From Anaerolineales bacterium (GTDB lineage Bacteria; Chloroflexota; Anaerolineae; Anaerolineales; Villigracilaceae): 34,838 nucleotides of DNA. The notes under the pieces are model-generated. The model had not been told where the DNA came from. It did not search any database and saw only the letters and a list, made by a program, of their open reading frames with translations. Made by a program: the position numbers and the translations under genes. The stretch is from assembly GCA_016927315.1 (NCBI GenBank), contig JAFGMV010000119.1, positions 1-34,838 of the forward strand. Reading direction: 5' to 3'. Shown here piece by piece: positions 9,051 through 17,991 of the stretch. Within the stretch, counting starts at the first letter, position 1, and every line of letters starts with the position of its first letter.

Positions 9051-9731
9051 ATGGATATTGAAATCTTGCACCGCCCTTCCTATTCCCTGGTGATAGCCAG
9101 CCTGGATGGGAATGAACGTATCCGGGCTGAAGCGGGAGCGATGGTGAGTATGTCAGGGAATATCAGGATCGAAACCAAAGCAGCTGGAGGAATTCTTAAG
9201 TCACTGGGGCGTGCTGTCTTGGGGGGAGAATCTTTTTTCCAGAATTTTTTTGTTGCCCCAGCCCAAGGCGGGGAGGTAACCCTTGCCCCTGAACTCCCCG
9301 GAGATATCAGCCTGATCAATTTATACAAAAATCGTATGATGATCCAGGCGGGTTCTTACCTGGCATCGGAAGACGGAGTTGCTTTGAGCACCAAGGTCAG
9401 TATCAAGGCCTTTATGGCCGCAGAAGGCTTATCAATGCTGGAGGCCAGTGGAACCGGTAAACTGCTGCTGTCTTCTTATGGGGCTATTTATGAAAAGAAT
9501 CTGTCCCAGGGCGAAAAGTATGTGGTCGATTCGACCCATCTGGTCGCCTTTGATGCAGGCATTAAGGTCCAACCGCGCACGGCAGGAGGCCTGAAAGCAA
9601 CCTTTTTGAGCGGCGAAGGCCTGGTGGTGGAACTGACAGGCCCTGGACGAGTTTTGATCCAGACCCGATCACCACAAGCACTGATCAATTGGATAATTCC
9701 GCAAATTCCGCGACAGAACAGCAGCGATTAG
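9051..9731 (+). CDS. AIM24 family protein (TIGR00266 type)
   Basis: Conserved beta-rich protein of the AIM24/TIGR00266 family, function not established. Typical segments are SLVIASLDGNERIRAEAGAM (the family's N-terminal block with the gly/ala-rich turn), GGILKSLGRAVLGGESFFQN, and the alternating glycine-rich strands around SGTGKLLLSSYGAIYE. The length of 226 residues is usual. The ribosome binding site AAAAGGAG lies about 8 bases before the ATG. No signal peptide or membrane segment is present, so it should be cytoplasmic or peripherally bound. It is followed closely by folP in the same direction. Confidence 0.85.
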   Translation: MDIEILHRPSYSLVIASLDGNERIRAEAGAMVSMSGNIRIETKAAGGILKSLGRAVLGGESFFQNFFVAPAQGGEVTLAPELPGDISLINLYKNRMMIQAGSYLASEDGVALSTKVSIKAFMAAEGLSMLEASGTGKLLLSSYGAIYEKNLSQGEKYVVDSTHLVAFDAGIKVQPRTAGGLKATFLSGEGLVVELTGPGRVLIQTRSPQALINWIIPQIPRQNSSD

Positions 9732-9766
9732 CTTGCACAGCTACGATATAATCACATAAGATTGCT

Positions 9767-10651
9767 ATGAAAACCAATTCCCTCTCGATAAACGGACATT
9801 TCTTGAATTGGGGAACCTGCACTTATGTGATGGGTATCCTTAACCTTACGCCTGACAGTTTTTCCGGGGATGGTCTGCTTAATGGCAGTGGTGATATTTC
9901 ACTGGCGCTGGAGCAGGCCGAACGTTTTGTCAGTGCAGGTGCTACGATCCTGGATGTCGGTGGTGAATCGACCCGACCCGGCTCAGAACCAGTCCCTGCT
10001 AAAGCAGAAATTGAACGGGTTATCCCGGTTGTTGAAGCTCTGGCGGCAGAATTTGATGTTCTGATCTCTATTGACACGTATAAGGCTGCGGTAGCAGACA
10101 CTGCCTTGAAAGCTGGAGCCGATATGGTCAATGATGTTTGGGGATTGAAAGGCGACCCTGGATTAGCGGCCGTTGTCGCCGGGTATTCCGCCCCCATCAT
10201 CCTGATGCACAATCGCAGCAAACCTGCCAGCATAGAAGTGCGTGAACGGTTAGGAAGTGCTTATCAGGGAGCGGACTATAAAAATCTATTAGAAGATGTC
10301 CGGCACGAACTGCTGGAATCGGTTTCACTGGCAAAGCAGGCAGGGATACCTGACGAACATATCATCCTCGATCCTGGCATCGGTTTTGGTAAGACTGTTG
10401 AACAGAACCTGGAATTGATTGATCGCCTGGATGAAATCCGCGACCTGGGATACCCAGTTTTGTTAGGGCCCTCGCGAAAATCTTTCATTGGGTATGCTCT
10501 CGACTTGCCGCCTGAACAACGTATTGAAGGAACCGCTGCGGCAGTTTCGGTAGGGATTACACGCGGTGCAGACATTGTACGTGTGCACGATGTGGAATAC
10601 ATGGTACGCTTCGCTCGTATGGCAGATGCCATTGTGCGCAGGAGCAAATGA
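9767..10651 (+). CDS. folP: Dihydropteroate synthase
   Basis: Condenses 6-hydroxymethyl-dihydropterin pyrophosphate with p-aminobenzoate, the step after FolK and the target of sulfonamides. The blocks are MGILNLTPDSFSGDG (22-36), DVGGESTRPGSEPV (63-76), ISIDTYKAAVA, ADMVNDVWGL, DPGIGFGKT and GPSRKSFIG, in the usual order. Length of 294 residues is a little above average. A TATAAT-like hexamer lies about 20 bases before the ATG, but no clear ribosome binding site. The stop codon overlaps the start of the TPR/zinc-ribbon gene (ATGA), so the two are coupled. Confidence 0.93.
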   Translation: MKTNSLSINGHFLNWGTCTYVMGILNLTPDSFSGDGLLNGSGDISLALEQAERFVSAGATILDVGGESTRPGSEPVPAKAEIERVIPVVEALAAEFDVLISIDTYKAAVADTALKAGADMVNDVWGLKGDPGLAAVVAGYSAPIILMHNRSKPASIEVRERLGSAYQGADYKNLLEDVRHELLESVSLAKQAGIPDEHIILDPGIGFGKTVEQNLELIDRLDEIRDLGYPVLLGPSRKSFIGYALDLPPEQRIEGTAAAVSVGITRGADIVRVHDVEYMVRFARMADAIVRRSK

Positions 10652-11997
10652 TGTTTAATGATCGGTACGCCGACAGTCTTTTGAGACAGGGCATTATTGA
10701 AGCCAAGGCAGGCCTGAAAGATACAGCCCGAAAGTATTTTGAGAGGGCATTAATTGTCGATCCTGGAGATCTCCAACTTCAAGCAGAAGTCAATTACTGG
10801 TTGAGTGAGATCGAAGACGACCCGCAGAAAAAGCGCACTTTCTTGGAAGAAGTTCTTTCAATCAATCCCGCATATGCCCCGGCCCGGCGTTCCTTGGCGA
10901 TCCTGGACGGGAAGCTGAACAGGGAAGAGATGATCGATCCGAATGCCCTGCCGGGAACATCAGGTGAACCCATGAATGTAGATGCAGATCGCTTCATGTG
11001 TAAAAAATGTGGAGCTCGCCTGGTTTTTGCCCCAGATGGACAGACCCTGATGTGTGAGCACTGCCAGGATAAACAGGCACCTGGACTCGAGAATGGGGAA
11101 GCCTCAGAGCAGGATTTCTTTGTAGCGATGGCAACCGCCAGGGGCCACAGCAAACCTGTGGCAACACAGGTCTTCCATTGCAAAGGCTGCGGAGCGGAAT
11201 TTGTTCTGGCGCCAGGGACACTTTCTTCTACCTGCGCATATTGTTCTTCACCACATGTATTCAAACTGGAGAAATTACGGGACCTGGTTCAACCGGAGGG
11301 GATTATCCCCCACAAGTTTACCCGTACTCAGGCTGCAGTATATCTGGTGGAATGGGTGGAAGAGAACCAGATTGTGCCCTCAACCAAAGTGGAACAGCCG
11401 CGCGGGTTATATATGCCGGTCTGGACGTTTGATATTGGTGGTTCCCTGGAATGCTATGGGGAGGTATATGAAAGCAACGATGACTTTGATTTTGGCAAGC
11501 AATCATCATCGATTCGTCAGGTTAAGCAAAGCTACCCGGTGCTTATTGACGATTTACTGGTACCAGCCAGTAAAAAACTGATGACAAATGCAATACCCCT
11601 ATGCGATGATTATTCATTGGAAGATGTCCAAGCATACGACCCGCGTTTTCTGGCAAACTGGCCGGTAGAAGTTTATGATGTACCCATGGCAAATGCTTCG
11701 CTGGAAGCTCGCGCTCAGGCCAATAAACTTTATCAGAGCACCCTGAAAGAAAAATTCCCGGATCTTATGAATTTCCGGACTTCTTCTGCGAATTTGTCTG
11801 TTTCATCCTTTAAATTGATTTTGTTGCCCTTGTGGATGACCACCATTTCGCTTGGCAATAAAGAGTATCCCTGGTTGCTTGATGGTCAAACTGGAACTGT
11901 CGAAGCCAGTTCATTATTGAAGATGGCCAGGAAACAGACTAAAAAATCCGCCTCTGGGTTGGCGAACTGGTTGGACGGATTTTTGGGTGAAGAATAA
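10648..11997 (+). CDS. TPR and double zinc-ribbon protein of unknown function
   Basis: A 449-residue soluble protein. Residues 1-85 form about two TPR-like helical pairs (for example GLKDTARKYFERALIVDP). Two four-cysteine zinc ribbons follow: Cys118/121/136/139 and Cys178/181/196/199. The remaining 240 residues resemble proteins annotated as zinc-ribbon or primosomal N'-like hypothetical proteins, with GLYMPVWTFD and LILLPLWMTTI as conserved-looking strands. No signal peptide or convincing membrane helix is seen. It is coupled by overlapping start and stop codons both to folP upstream (ATGA) and to the PBP-like gene downstream (TAATG), which suggests a role linked to one of them. Role unknown. 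Confidence 0.75.
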   Translation: MMFNDRYADSLLRQGIIEAKAGLKDTARKYFERALIVDPGDLQLQAEVNYWLSEIEDDPQKKRTFLEEVLSINPAYAPARRSLAILDGKLNREEMIDPNALPGTSGEPMNVDADRFMCKKCGARLVFAPDGQTLMCEHCQDKQAPGLENGEASEQDFFVAMATARGHSKPVATQVFHCKGCGAEFVLAPGTLSSTCAYCSSPHVFKLEKLRDLVQPEGIIPHKFTRTQAAVYLVEWVEENQIVPSTKVEQPRGLYMPVWTFDIGGSLECYGEVYESNDDFDFGKQSSSIRQVKQSYPVLIDDLLVPASKKLMTNAIPLCDDYSLEDVQAYDPRFLANWPVEVYDVPMANASLEARAQANKLYQSTLKEKFPDLMNFRTSSANLSVSSFKLILLPLWMTTISLGNKEYPWLLDGQTGTVEASSLLKMARKQTKKSASGLANWLDGFLGEE

Positions 11998-14570
11998 TGA
12001 GTATGTCTGATCCCCTGACAATCCTGCGCCAGCGCCGGGAACGTCGTCTGGCGGCTAATCGTAGTGCAGAACAACGTACACAGCGTATCTCAATAGGTTG
12101 TGGGTTTGTGTTCAGCTTGTTAGCAGTTTTATTGATACTTTCGTCAGTGTTAGGATACGCCGGTTTAACAGCCGCTCTGCCCGCGGTTGATAAATTACCT
12201 GCACTGCTCACCCCACCCAATGGCGCCTTACTCCAACCTACCCGGGTGTATGATCGCACAGGAGAACATCTGATTCTGAGCCTGGCCCCAACCAATGCGA
12301 CCCGGCGTTATATTCCTCTTGATCCGCAAAACCCGCAGCATTTACCACAATCACTTGTAGATGCAACCATTGCCCTTGCTGACCCCGATTTTCGAAAACA
12401 TCCTGGTTATACACTCAGCGGCGTAAAGAATCCCGATCAACATCCAACCCTGGCCCAGAATCTGGTGTATGAACTGCTGCTGTATACCGAACCAGCTACT
12501 ACCCGTCGAGCCTGGAGAGAACGACTGCTTGCATCGCAGGTTACCGCTCGCTATGGCCGCTCACAGGTTCTTGAATGGTACCTGAACAGCGCTAACTATG
12601 GCAAATATGCATTTGGTTCTGAAGCAGCTTCACAATTGTATTTTGGTAAATCTGTTACTGAAGTAAATCTTTCTGAAGCAGCCATACTCGCTGCCACAGC
12701 ACAATCACCGTCGCTGAATCCGCATGATGCACCTCAGGCAGCCAGACAAAGAGGGCAGGAATTAATCAAACAGATGCTGAAGCAGAATTTGATTACCGAA
12801 AATGAAGCTCAACAGGCGCTGGCCAAGACAATCAGCTTCTCTGATGTCCCTGCCGCAGCCGAAAATCTTGCCCCGAGTTTTACAAACCTGGTGTTTACAC
12901 AATTGGAAAACCGCTTTAAACGAACACGGCTGGAACGGGGTGGATTGGTGATCCAGACTACACTTGACCTGGATTTACAACTTCAAGCAGATTGTGCAGT
13001 TCGAACACATTTGCTGCACTTGTCTGGCAGTACCGCAGAGATTGAAGCTTCGGATGGTTCGGGTTGTGAATCGGCCCGTTATCTTTCTGCTTTGCCGCCG
13101 GGTGTATCACTTCCAGGTGCTTCAACCAGTGTTATGGTCATCGATCCTCAAACCGGTCAGGTACTGGCTGTGGTTGGCCAGCGTACCCCGGGTGGGAGTG
13201 ACCAATTCCTGGCAGAACATCCGGCTGGAACTTTGATTAATCCCTTTATCTATCTGACCGGTTTCACCCGCGGCTTGAGTCCGGCTTCTCTGCTTTGGGA
13301 TATACCCCTGAACGATGCAAGCCCTCTGGATAATTATCGCGGTCCGGTGCGCCTGCGCCTGGCTTTGGTGAACGACTATCCTTCTCCGGCGGTTCAGGTA
13401 CTTGAGCAGATGGGGATGGAAAATGTCTGGAATACAGCCCAGTCCTTTGGATTGAATTTTGCTCCGGCTTTATCGCCATTGGATGCCGATTTACCGGTCT
13501 CCCTCCTGGATGTGGCCGGAGCGTATGGTGTCTTTGCATCCCAGGGGAGTATGCATGGGCAGCAGCTGAATAAAGATGTTTTCCAACCAGTAACGGTCCT
13601 GAAGGTGACGGATGTTGATCATGCAGTCTGGCTGGATTGGACTGAACCTCAATCTCGCTCGATTCTGACACCCCAACTGGCCTACCTGATGACAGATGTG
13701 CTCAGTGATGAATCTGCCCGTTGGGAAAGCCTGGGAAAACCCAACCCGCTGGAGATAGGACGCCCGGCCGCAGCAAAACTCGGGACTGCCCGGTATTCTC
13801 CTGATATCTGGACTGTTGGATATACTCCCCAGCGATTGGCTGTTGTCTGGATGGAATCCGGGCAAACAGCTGATAGCAGCCAGACACTCTCACCCCGACT
13901 GGGAGCGATCCTGTGGCAGGCCTTGATGCAGTACCTTGTCCGGGATTTGCCTCCCGGCGGTTGGGAAATGCCGCCAGGAATTACCCGCCTGGATGTTTGT
14001 GACCCTTCAGGACTGCTGCCTACCACAGACTGCCCAAATATCGTCAGTGAGATTTTCTTATCGGGTAGTGAGCCCCAGCAGGCAGATACCCTCTACCGGT
14101 CCTTTGAAGTCAACCGTGAAACCGGTTACCTGGCAACTGTCTTTACCCCGCCGCAAATGGTTGAAGAGCGTATTTTCATGGTTGTCCCGCCTGATATGCG
14201 GGAATGGGCTGCCGAAGTTGGAATCGAATCTCCTCCTGAGGCTTATGATGCGATCCAGGTTCAACCGTATAATCCTGAAGTCCGGATCGACTTCCCGGCT
14301 ATGTTTGACAAATTGGGGGGAATTGTAGCGATTACGGGTACAGCTGCCATTGAAGATTTCAGCTACTATCGTCTGGAATATGGCCAGGGACTTACCCCCC
14401 GGCGATGGATACAAATCGGCGACGATGGTTACTCTCCTGTTGAGGACGGCCTGCTGGCTGAGTGGGATACCAGCGGGTTGAACGGACTGTATGCACTGCG
14501 CCTGGTGGTGGTTAGATCGGATCAACGCATTGAAACGGCGATTATTGCAGTAACCGTTGTCTCAGAATAG
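11997..14570 (+). CDS. Class A penicillin-binding-protein-like protein with altered catalytic motifs (probable pseudoenzyme)
   Basis: Architecture of a bifunctional peptidoglycan synthase: one membrane helix (residues 33-56), a GT51 glycosyltransferase domain (about 80-280), a transpeptidase domain (about 310-650) and a C-terminal beta-rich extension. The fold-level sequence is kept, for example VLEWYLNSANYG and WTVGYTP. Catalytic positions are not. In the GT motif the usual EDxxFxxH reads ADPDFRKH, so the main catalytic Glu is Ala128; the second Glu (Glu175) remains. GGSTxTQQ reads QHPTLAQN. In the transpeptidase the SxxK nucleophile motif reads TLIN (412-415), SxN reads DYP (460-462) and KTGT reads KLGT (594-597). 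Both activities are therefore expected to be absent. The frame is 857 codons long and uninterrupted, so it is not a decaying pseudogene. The start overlaps the preceding stop. Confidence 0.88.
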   Translation: MSMSDPLTILRQRRERRLAANRSAEQRTQRISIGCGFVFSLLAVLLILSSVLGYAGLTAALPAVDKLPALLTPPNGALLQPTRVYDRTGEHLILSLAPTNATRRYIPLDPQNPQHLPQSLVDATIALADPDFRKHPGYTLSGVKNPDQHPTLAQNLVYELLLYTEPATTRRAWRERLLASQVTARYGRSQVLEWYLNSANYGKYAFGSEAASQLYFGKSVTEVNLSEAAILAATAQSPSLNPHDAPQAARQRGQELIKQMLKQNLITENEAQQALAKTISFSDVPAAAENLAPSFTNLVFTQLENRFKRTRLERGGLVIQTTLDLDLQLQADCAVRTHLLHLSGSTAEIEASDGSGCESARYLSALPPGVSLPGASTSVMVIDPQTGQVLAVVGQRTPGGSDQFLAEHPAGTLINPFIYLTGFTRGLSPASLLWDIPLNDASPLDNYRGPVRLRLALVNDYPSPAVQVLEQMGMENVWNTAQSFGLNFAPALSPLDADLPVSLLDVAGAYGVFASQGSMHGQQLNKDVFQPVTVLKVTDVDHAVWLDWTEPQSRSILTPQLAYLMTDVLSDESARWESLGKPNPLEIGRPAAAKLGTARYSPDIWTVGYTPQRLAVVWMESGQTADSSQTLSPRLGAILWQALMQYLVRDLPPGGWEMPPGITRLDVCDPSGLLPTTDCPNIVSEIFLSGSEPQQADTLYRSFEVNRETGYLATVFTPPQMVEERIFMVVPPDMREWAAEVGIESPPEAYDAIQVQPYNPEVRIDFPAMFDKLGGIVAITGTAAIEDFSYYRLEYGQGLTPRRWIQIGDDGYSPVEDGLLAEWDTSGLNGLYALRLVVVRSDQRIETAIIAVTVVSE

Positions 14571-15602
14571 GGATGTGGATTGTTGGCTGCCGGGTCTTGT
14601 TACGGAAGGCTGGCAGCAGTGCAGTTACGGCGCCTTCTCAGAATTATTCCCCGCGGTCGTTACCTGACAGATCACCAGCGCACCCCAAAAAAAGCCCTCC
14701 AAAAATCACCTGGCGGTGTTCTTTAGCGCCTGTTTTAGACAAAGCTAAAACATTTATCGCCTGGCGAAAACACATACTTCAACCGGGCTTGAACACCAAT
14801 TGGGCTGGATACCAATGCGATTCGATCTCCTTATCCAGTAGTGCCCGACAGGGCTGTGCGTCTTGAAGCCAGGTATCAACATAACACACGGCGCCGCACC
14901 ATCCAGGAACATCCCATAATGAAAGATCGCTGGTGATCCCTTCCCCCCTTTGCAGCCAGCCGCCTACCAGCTGTCCTGAACCAGGAGATTCGGTTCTGGT
15001 ATTGCCAGGGAGGCTGCCCAGCTGATTGTACCCCTTGTACCCCTTGCCGTTCCACCCGAAAATGAAGCCAGGCAGGGTATTCCTTCTTCCTGTTCTATCA
15101 CCGGATCTCCGCTGGCAGATATGGCTTTATCCCCCGTCTGAAGAATGGCGTGGAAAAATAGTATTGCTTTGTGGACCATTGCTGCGATTGTGGATAACTC
15201 GATGAAAAAGTCACTTCAGCCAGGATTTCCCCATCGTTAGGCCGGTGAACAACCGCGAATAGCTGTCCGACCTGAACCATATTTACCCGGACTCTGCCAG
15301 CAGCTTGTACCAACCCACACCCGGATGTCCACATTGGCCCGATAATGCAAAATTCTGCTCCGCCGCTGCTGATCTCTGACGTTAAAAGCGATAAAACAGC
15401 CATACAAGGGCAGTTTTTTACCCCATCTGACGCCTCTTGGCTCCTTTCTTTTCAACTCAACCAGCAAAGATAAAATTGTGGACTGTTTCTTGCAAGGAAG
15501 ATTGAAATCAAGCAGGGCAGCACAATTTTGACTGCCCCAAGACCTGAGAGCTCCCTGCCCGGGTTCATGGGCGGCAACTGCTGCACTCATTCCTTTTTAT
15601 TT
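14571..15602. other. One-kilobase gap with possible decayed minus-strand gene
   Basis: No intact gene fits. A perfect inverted repeat TGTTTTAG/CTAAAACA with a 6-base loop lies at 14731-14752, without the T-run of a terminator. On the minus strand several overlapping frames encode protein-like stretches, described separately for 14779-15126, and GQLFAVVHRPNDGEILAEV at about 15220-15275, which vaguely recalls an SH3b-type repeat. I take most of this region as eroded coding sequence. Confidence 0.4.
14779..15126 (-). pseudogene. Decayed C-terminal coding fragment, family unknown
   Basis: A 115-codon minus-strand frame without a usable start, open from a TAA at 15127-15129 to a TGA at 14779-14781. 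It reads like protein: LPGFIFGWNGKGYKGYNQ, LSLWDVPGWCGAVCYVD and IESHWYPAQLVFKPG, with three cysteines near the end. Upstream, other minus frames continue in a similar style, as if frameshifts separated pieces of one gene. Family not recognised. It may equally be a chance open frame. Confidence 0.3.
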
Positions 15603-16316
15603 TTATGTTTGGCTGCCAAGATAGACCATTGCGTATACCACAGATATTCCCAGGGTATTGACCAACAGGTGAAGTAAGATCCCCGGCCAGAGCGAATGTG
15701 TTCTTTCATACAAATAGGAAAACACAAACCCCAGCACAAAGGTTGGGATGAACACCACTGGCATGAGGTGGAAAAGTGCAAAGATACCCGAACTGATCGC
15801 CCCGGCTGCGATCCAGTTGAACTTCTTTCGCAGACTGCTGTATATAAAGCCCCGGAAAAAAATCTCTTCGACAAGGGGCGCTAAAACGATGGAAGCAACG
15901 ATAAGCCCCCATGCAGATTGGCTGACTTCAATATACTCCATCAAGAACTCTGTTTGCAGCGGTATGTCCAGGAGTGTCAGCAGTAAATTGTGGGCGGCAA
16001 TGACAAAATATGCCATAAGCAGCAAACCACAACCCAGACCCATGTCTTGCAAACTGAACTTGCGAAAACCCAACCGATCCCAGCCAATTCCTTTCCGAAC
16101 CATCTGCGCCAGGACGGGCAAAAGAAGGGCCGCTTCCATGAATATGATTAAAAGCTCATTCTCAATATCCAACGCTTCCATCAAGCGCACGGCTCCGAGG
16201 GAGGCTGCTATCCAGATGAACAGGAAAAGTACACCAACCCAGGTATCGGTTATCCCCCAGGGGGGCTGAAGGGTATCTTCCGCATGACCCTGAACATCAC
16301 TCACTGCCTCATCCAC
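15603..16316 (-). CDS. CPBP family intramembrane metalloprotease
   Basis: Polytopic membrane protein of the CPBP (type II CAAX prenyl endopeptidase / Abi) family. The three active-site motifs are present: EEIFFRG (Glu150, Glu151, Arg155), FALFH with His183, and LHLLVN with His216 and Asn220. About seven hydrophobic segments can be counted in 237 residues. Members process prenylated proteins or peptides, or act as bacteriocin immunity or scaffold proteins; the substrate here is unknown. The start overlaps the end of the LOG gene by 16 bases, so translation is probably coupled. No terminator is visible downstream. Confidence 0.88.
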   Translation of the reverse strand: MDEAVSDVQGHAEDTLQPPWGITDTWVGVLFLFIWIAASLGAVRLMEALDIENELLIIFMEAALLLPVLAQMVRKGIGWDRLGFRKFSLQDMGLGCGLLLMAYFVIAAHNLLLTLLDIPLQTEFLMEYIEVSQSAWGLIVASIVLAPLVEEIFFRGFIYSSLRKKFNWIAAGAISSGIFALFHLMPVVFIPTFVLGFVFSYLYERTHSLWPGILLHLLVNTLGISVVYAMVYLGSQT

Positions 16317-16879
16317 CTTCTGACAGCCTCATCTGGATTCTGGTGATTCGCCAGGCACATTAAAAGAGAATTTGGATCATCTGCTATGTGCAGAGCCTGC
16401 ACATGTTCTTTGAATACAAAACCTTCGTTGACTGCGTGTTCAAGAAGCGCTATTAAGGGATCGAAATACCCGCGGATATTCAACAAGCCAACCGGCTTGC
16501 AGTGGACACCCACCTGGCTCCAGGTGATTGTCTCGAATAGTTCATCAAAAGTGCCATACCCTCCCGGCAGGGCAATATACCCGTTTGACAGTTCGTGCAT
16601 ACGCATTTTGCGCGCATGCAGATTAGGCGGGATTTCCATCCTGGTCAGTCCGGCCTGCGCCAGTTCAGGTGTATTCATATCAGGGACGATGATCCCGATG
16701 ACCACACCCCCAGCCCCCAGCGCTCCCCTGGCAACCGCGCCCATCAGCCCGGTCTTGCCGCCGCCATACACGAGCGCCAGGCCTTGACGGGCCAGGGTTT
16801 CCCCCAGGGTTCGCGAGGCGGTAAGATATTCAGGATGGACGTTGTCAGAAGAACCACAAAACACACAAATGGAATTCAT
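16301..16879 (-). CDS. LOG family protein (TIGR00730 Rossmann-fold nucleotide phosphoribohydrolase)
   Basis: Cytoplasmic protein of the LOG/lysine-decarboxylase-like family; characterised members hydrolyse nucleoside 5'-monophosphates to base and ribose 5-phosphate, originally as cytokinin-activating enzymes. The two hallmark motifs are present: LVYGGGKTGLMGAVA near residue 40 and the LPGGYGTFDELFE block around residue 105. Length of 192 residues is typical. It is the first gene of a two-gene minus-strand unit with the CPBP protease and is divergent from the DnaJ gene. The natural substrate in this organism is unknown. Confidence 0.88.
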   Translation of the reverse strand: MNSICVFCGSSDNVHPEYLTASRTLGETLARQGLALVYGGGKTGLMGAVARGALGAGGVVIGIIVPDMNTPELAQAGLTRMEIPPNLHARKMRMHELSNGYIALPGGYGTFDELFETITWSQVGVHCKPVGLLNIRGYFDPLIALLEHAVNEGFVFKEHVQALHIADDPNSLLMCLANHQNPDEAVRRWMRQ

Positions 16880-16980
16880 AGTGATCTCATTGTTTTTCGA
16901 GGATATTGTTTGGGGAATAGTATACAGGAAAACCGGAACTTTATTAGGGTTAGAATTTTATTAGACTGCCTTCCCGGTGC

Positions 16981-17010
16981 TTGACTTTAGTATCCATGAT
17001 TGCGTAGAAT
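16981..17010 (+). promoter_or_regulatory. Sigma-70-type promoter for the DnaJ-HtrA unit
   Basis: TTGACT at 16981-16986 and TAGAAT at 17005-17010 are separated by 18 bases, close to the consensus. Transcription would start near 17017, giving a leader of about 10 bases, so the ribosome binding site near 17016-17021 would lie at the very 5' end of the RNA, or the start is slightly upstream. No CIRCE-like repeat is seen. Confidence 0.55.
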
Positions 17011-17026
17011 TTATGCAGAGGCATAA

Positions 17027-17968
17027 ATGATGGAATATCGTGATTATTACAAAACCTTAGGAGTGGAACGCAGCGCCTCGCAAGATGAAATACGCAAAGC
17101 GTATCGAAAGCTGGCGAAAGAATACCACCCTGACCGGAATTCGGGTGACAAGAAAGCAGAAGAACGTTTCAAAGAGATCAATGAAGCCTACCAGGTCCTG
17201 AACGACCCTGAAAAGCGGGCCCATTACGATCGCCTGGGAAGTTCCTATTCAGACTGGCAGCGCCGCGGCGCCCCTGGTGATTTCAACTGGAACGAATGGG
17301 TCGGTGGACAGGGGATGGGCGGGGGTGTCTCTTATCAGGACCTGTCAGATATGCTGGGCGGACAAGGCGGGGCTTTTTCTGATTTCTTCAGTGCAATCTT
17401 TGGCAGCATGGGAGGCATGGGCGGCATGGGAGGCATGGGAGGCGTCGCGGGCCGGCAGCGCCAGGCGCCAAGTTATCAACAACCGGTCAGCATCAGCTTG
17501 AAGCAGGCTTTTGAGGGAACAACGGTACAATTGAAAAGCGACTCGCGCCGCATGGATGTCAGGATTCCGGCAGGGGTTCGTACCGGTTCGAAGGTACGGG
17601 TGACGGGGGGCGGTCCTGCCAGACCGGATGGAAGGGCCAGCGACCTATTCCTGTTGATCGAAGTGGAAAAGGACCCTAAATTCGAGCGCAGGGGCAATAA
17701 TCTGCACACCAGCGTGGAGGTAGATCTTTTCACTGCTTTGCTGGGCGGCGAAGTCAATGTTCAAACCATCAAAGGCAATCTTGTCCTGACCATTCCACCG
17801 GGCACGCAGCCAGAGCAGGTCTTTCGGCTTGGCGGGCGCGGCATGCCTGATTTGAAGAATCCGCAAAATAAAGGGGACCTGTTTGTACGCGCCCGGGTAC
17901 GCATACCCAAGAAATTGTCTGAAAAACAGAAGTCTTTACTTAAAGAAGCTGCTCGCCTGCAGGTATAG
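17027..17968 (+). CDS. DnaJ/CbpA-type Hsp40 co-chaperone without zinc finger
   Basis: Stimulates the ATPase of DnaK and delivers unfolded clients. Residues 5-70 are a J-domain with the HPD motif at 34-36. A Gly-rich linker follows, with four tandem MGG units at 128-139. The C-terminal substrate-binding beta domains start near residue 150 and include [15 protein letters not shown] and [19 protein letters not shown]. The cysteine-rich zinc finger of DnaJ proper is missing, which makes it a type II (CbpA-like) Hsp40. Two adjacent ATG codons (17027 and 17030) can serve as start. The HtrA lipoprotein gene follows after 23 bases, so both stress proteins probably share the promoter just upstream. 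Confidence 0.92.
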   Translation: MMEYRDYYKTLGVERSASQDEIRKAYRKLAKEYHPDRNSGDKKAEERFKEINEAYQVLNDPEKRAHYDRLGSSYSDWQRRGAPGDFNWNEWVGGQGMGGGVSYQDLSDMLGGQGGAFSDFFSAIFGSMGGMGGMGGMGGVAGRQRQAPSYQQPVSISLKQAFEGTTVQLKSDSRRMDVRIPAGVRTGSKVRVTGGGPARPDGRASDLFLLIEVEKDPKFERRGNNLHTSVEVDLFTALLGGEVNVQTIKGNLVLTIPPGTQPEQVFRLGGRGMPDLKNPQNKGDLFVRARVRIPKKLSEKQKSLLKEAARLQV

Positions 17969-17991
17969 CTGCTGCGAGCCAAGGAGATGAA

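Noticed and set aside
17403..17442. Tandem GGCATGGGA-type repeats as a CRISPR or satellite-like array
   Set aside because: They encode the MGG units of the DnaJ Gly-rich linker and stay in frame.
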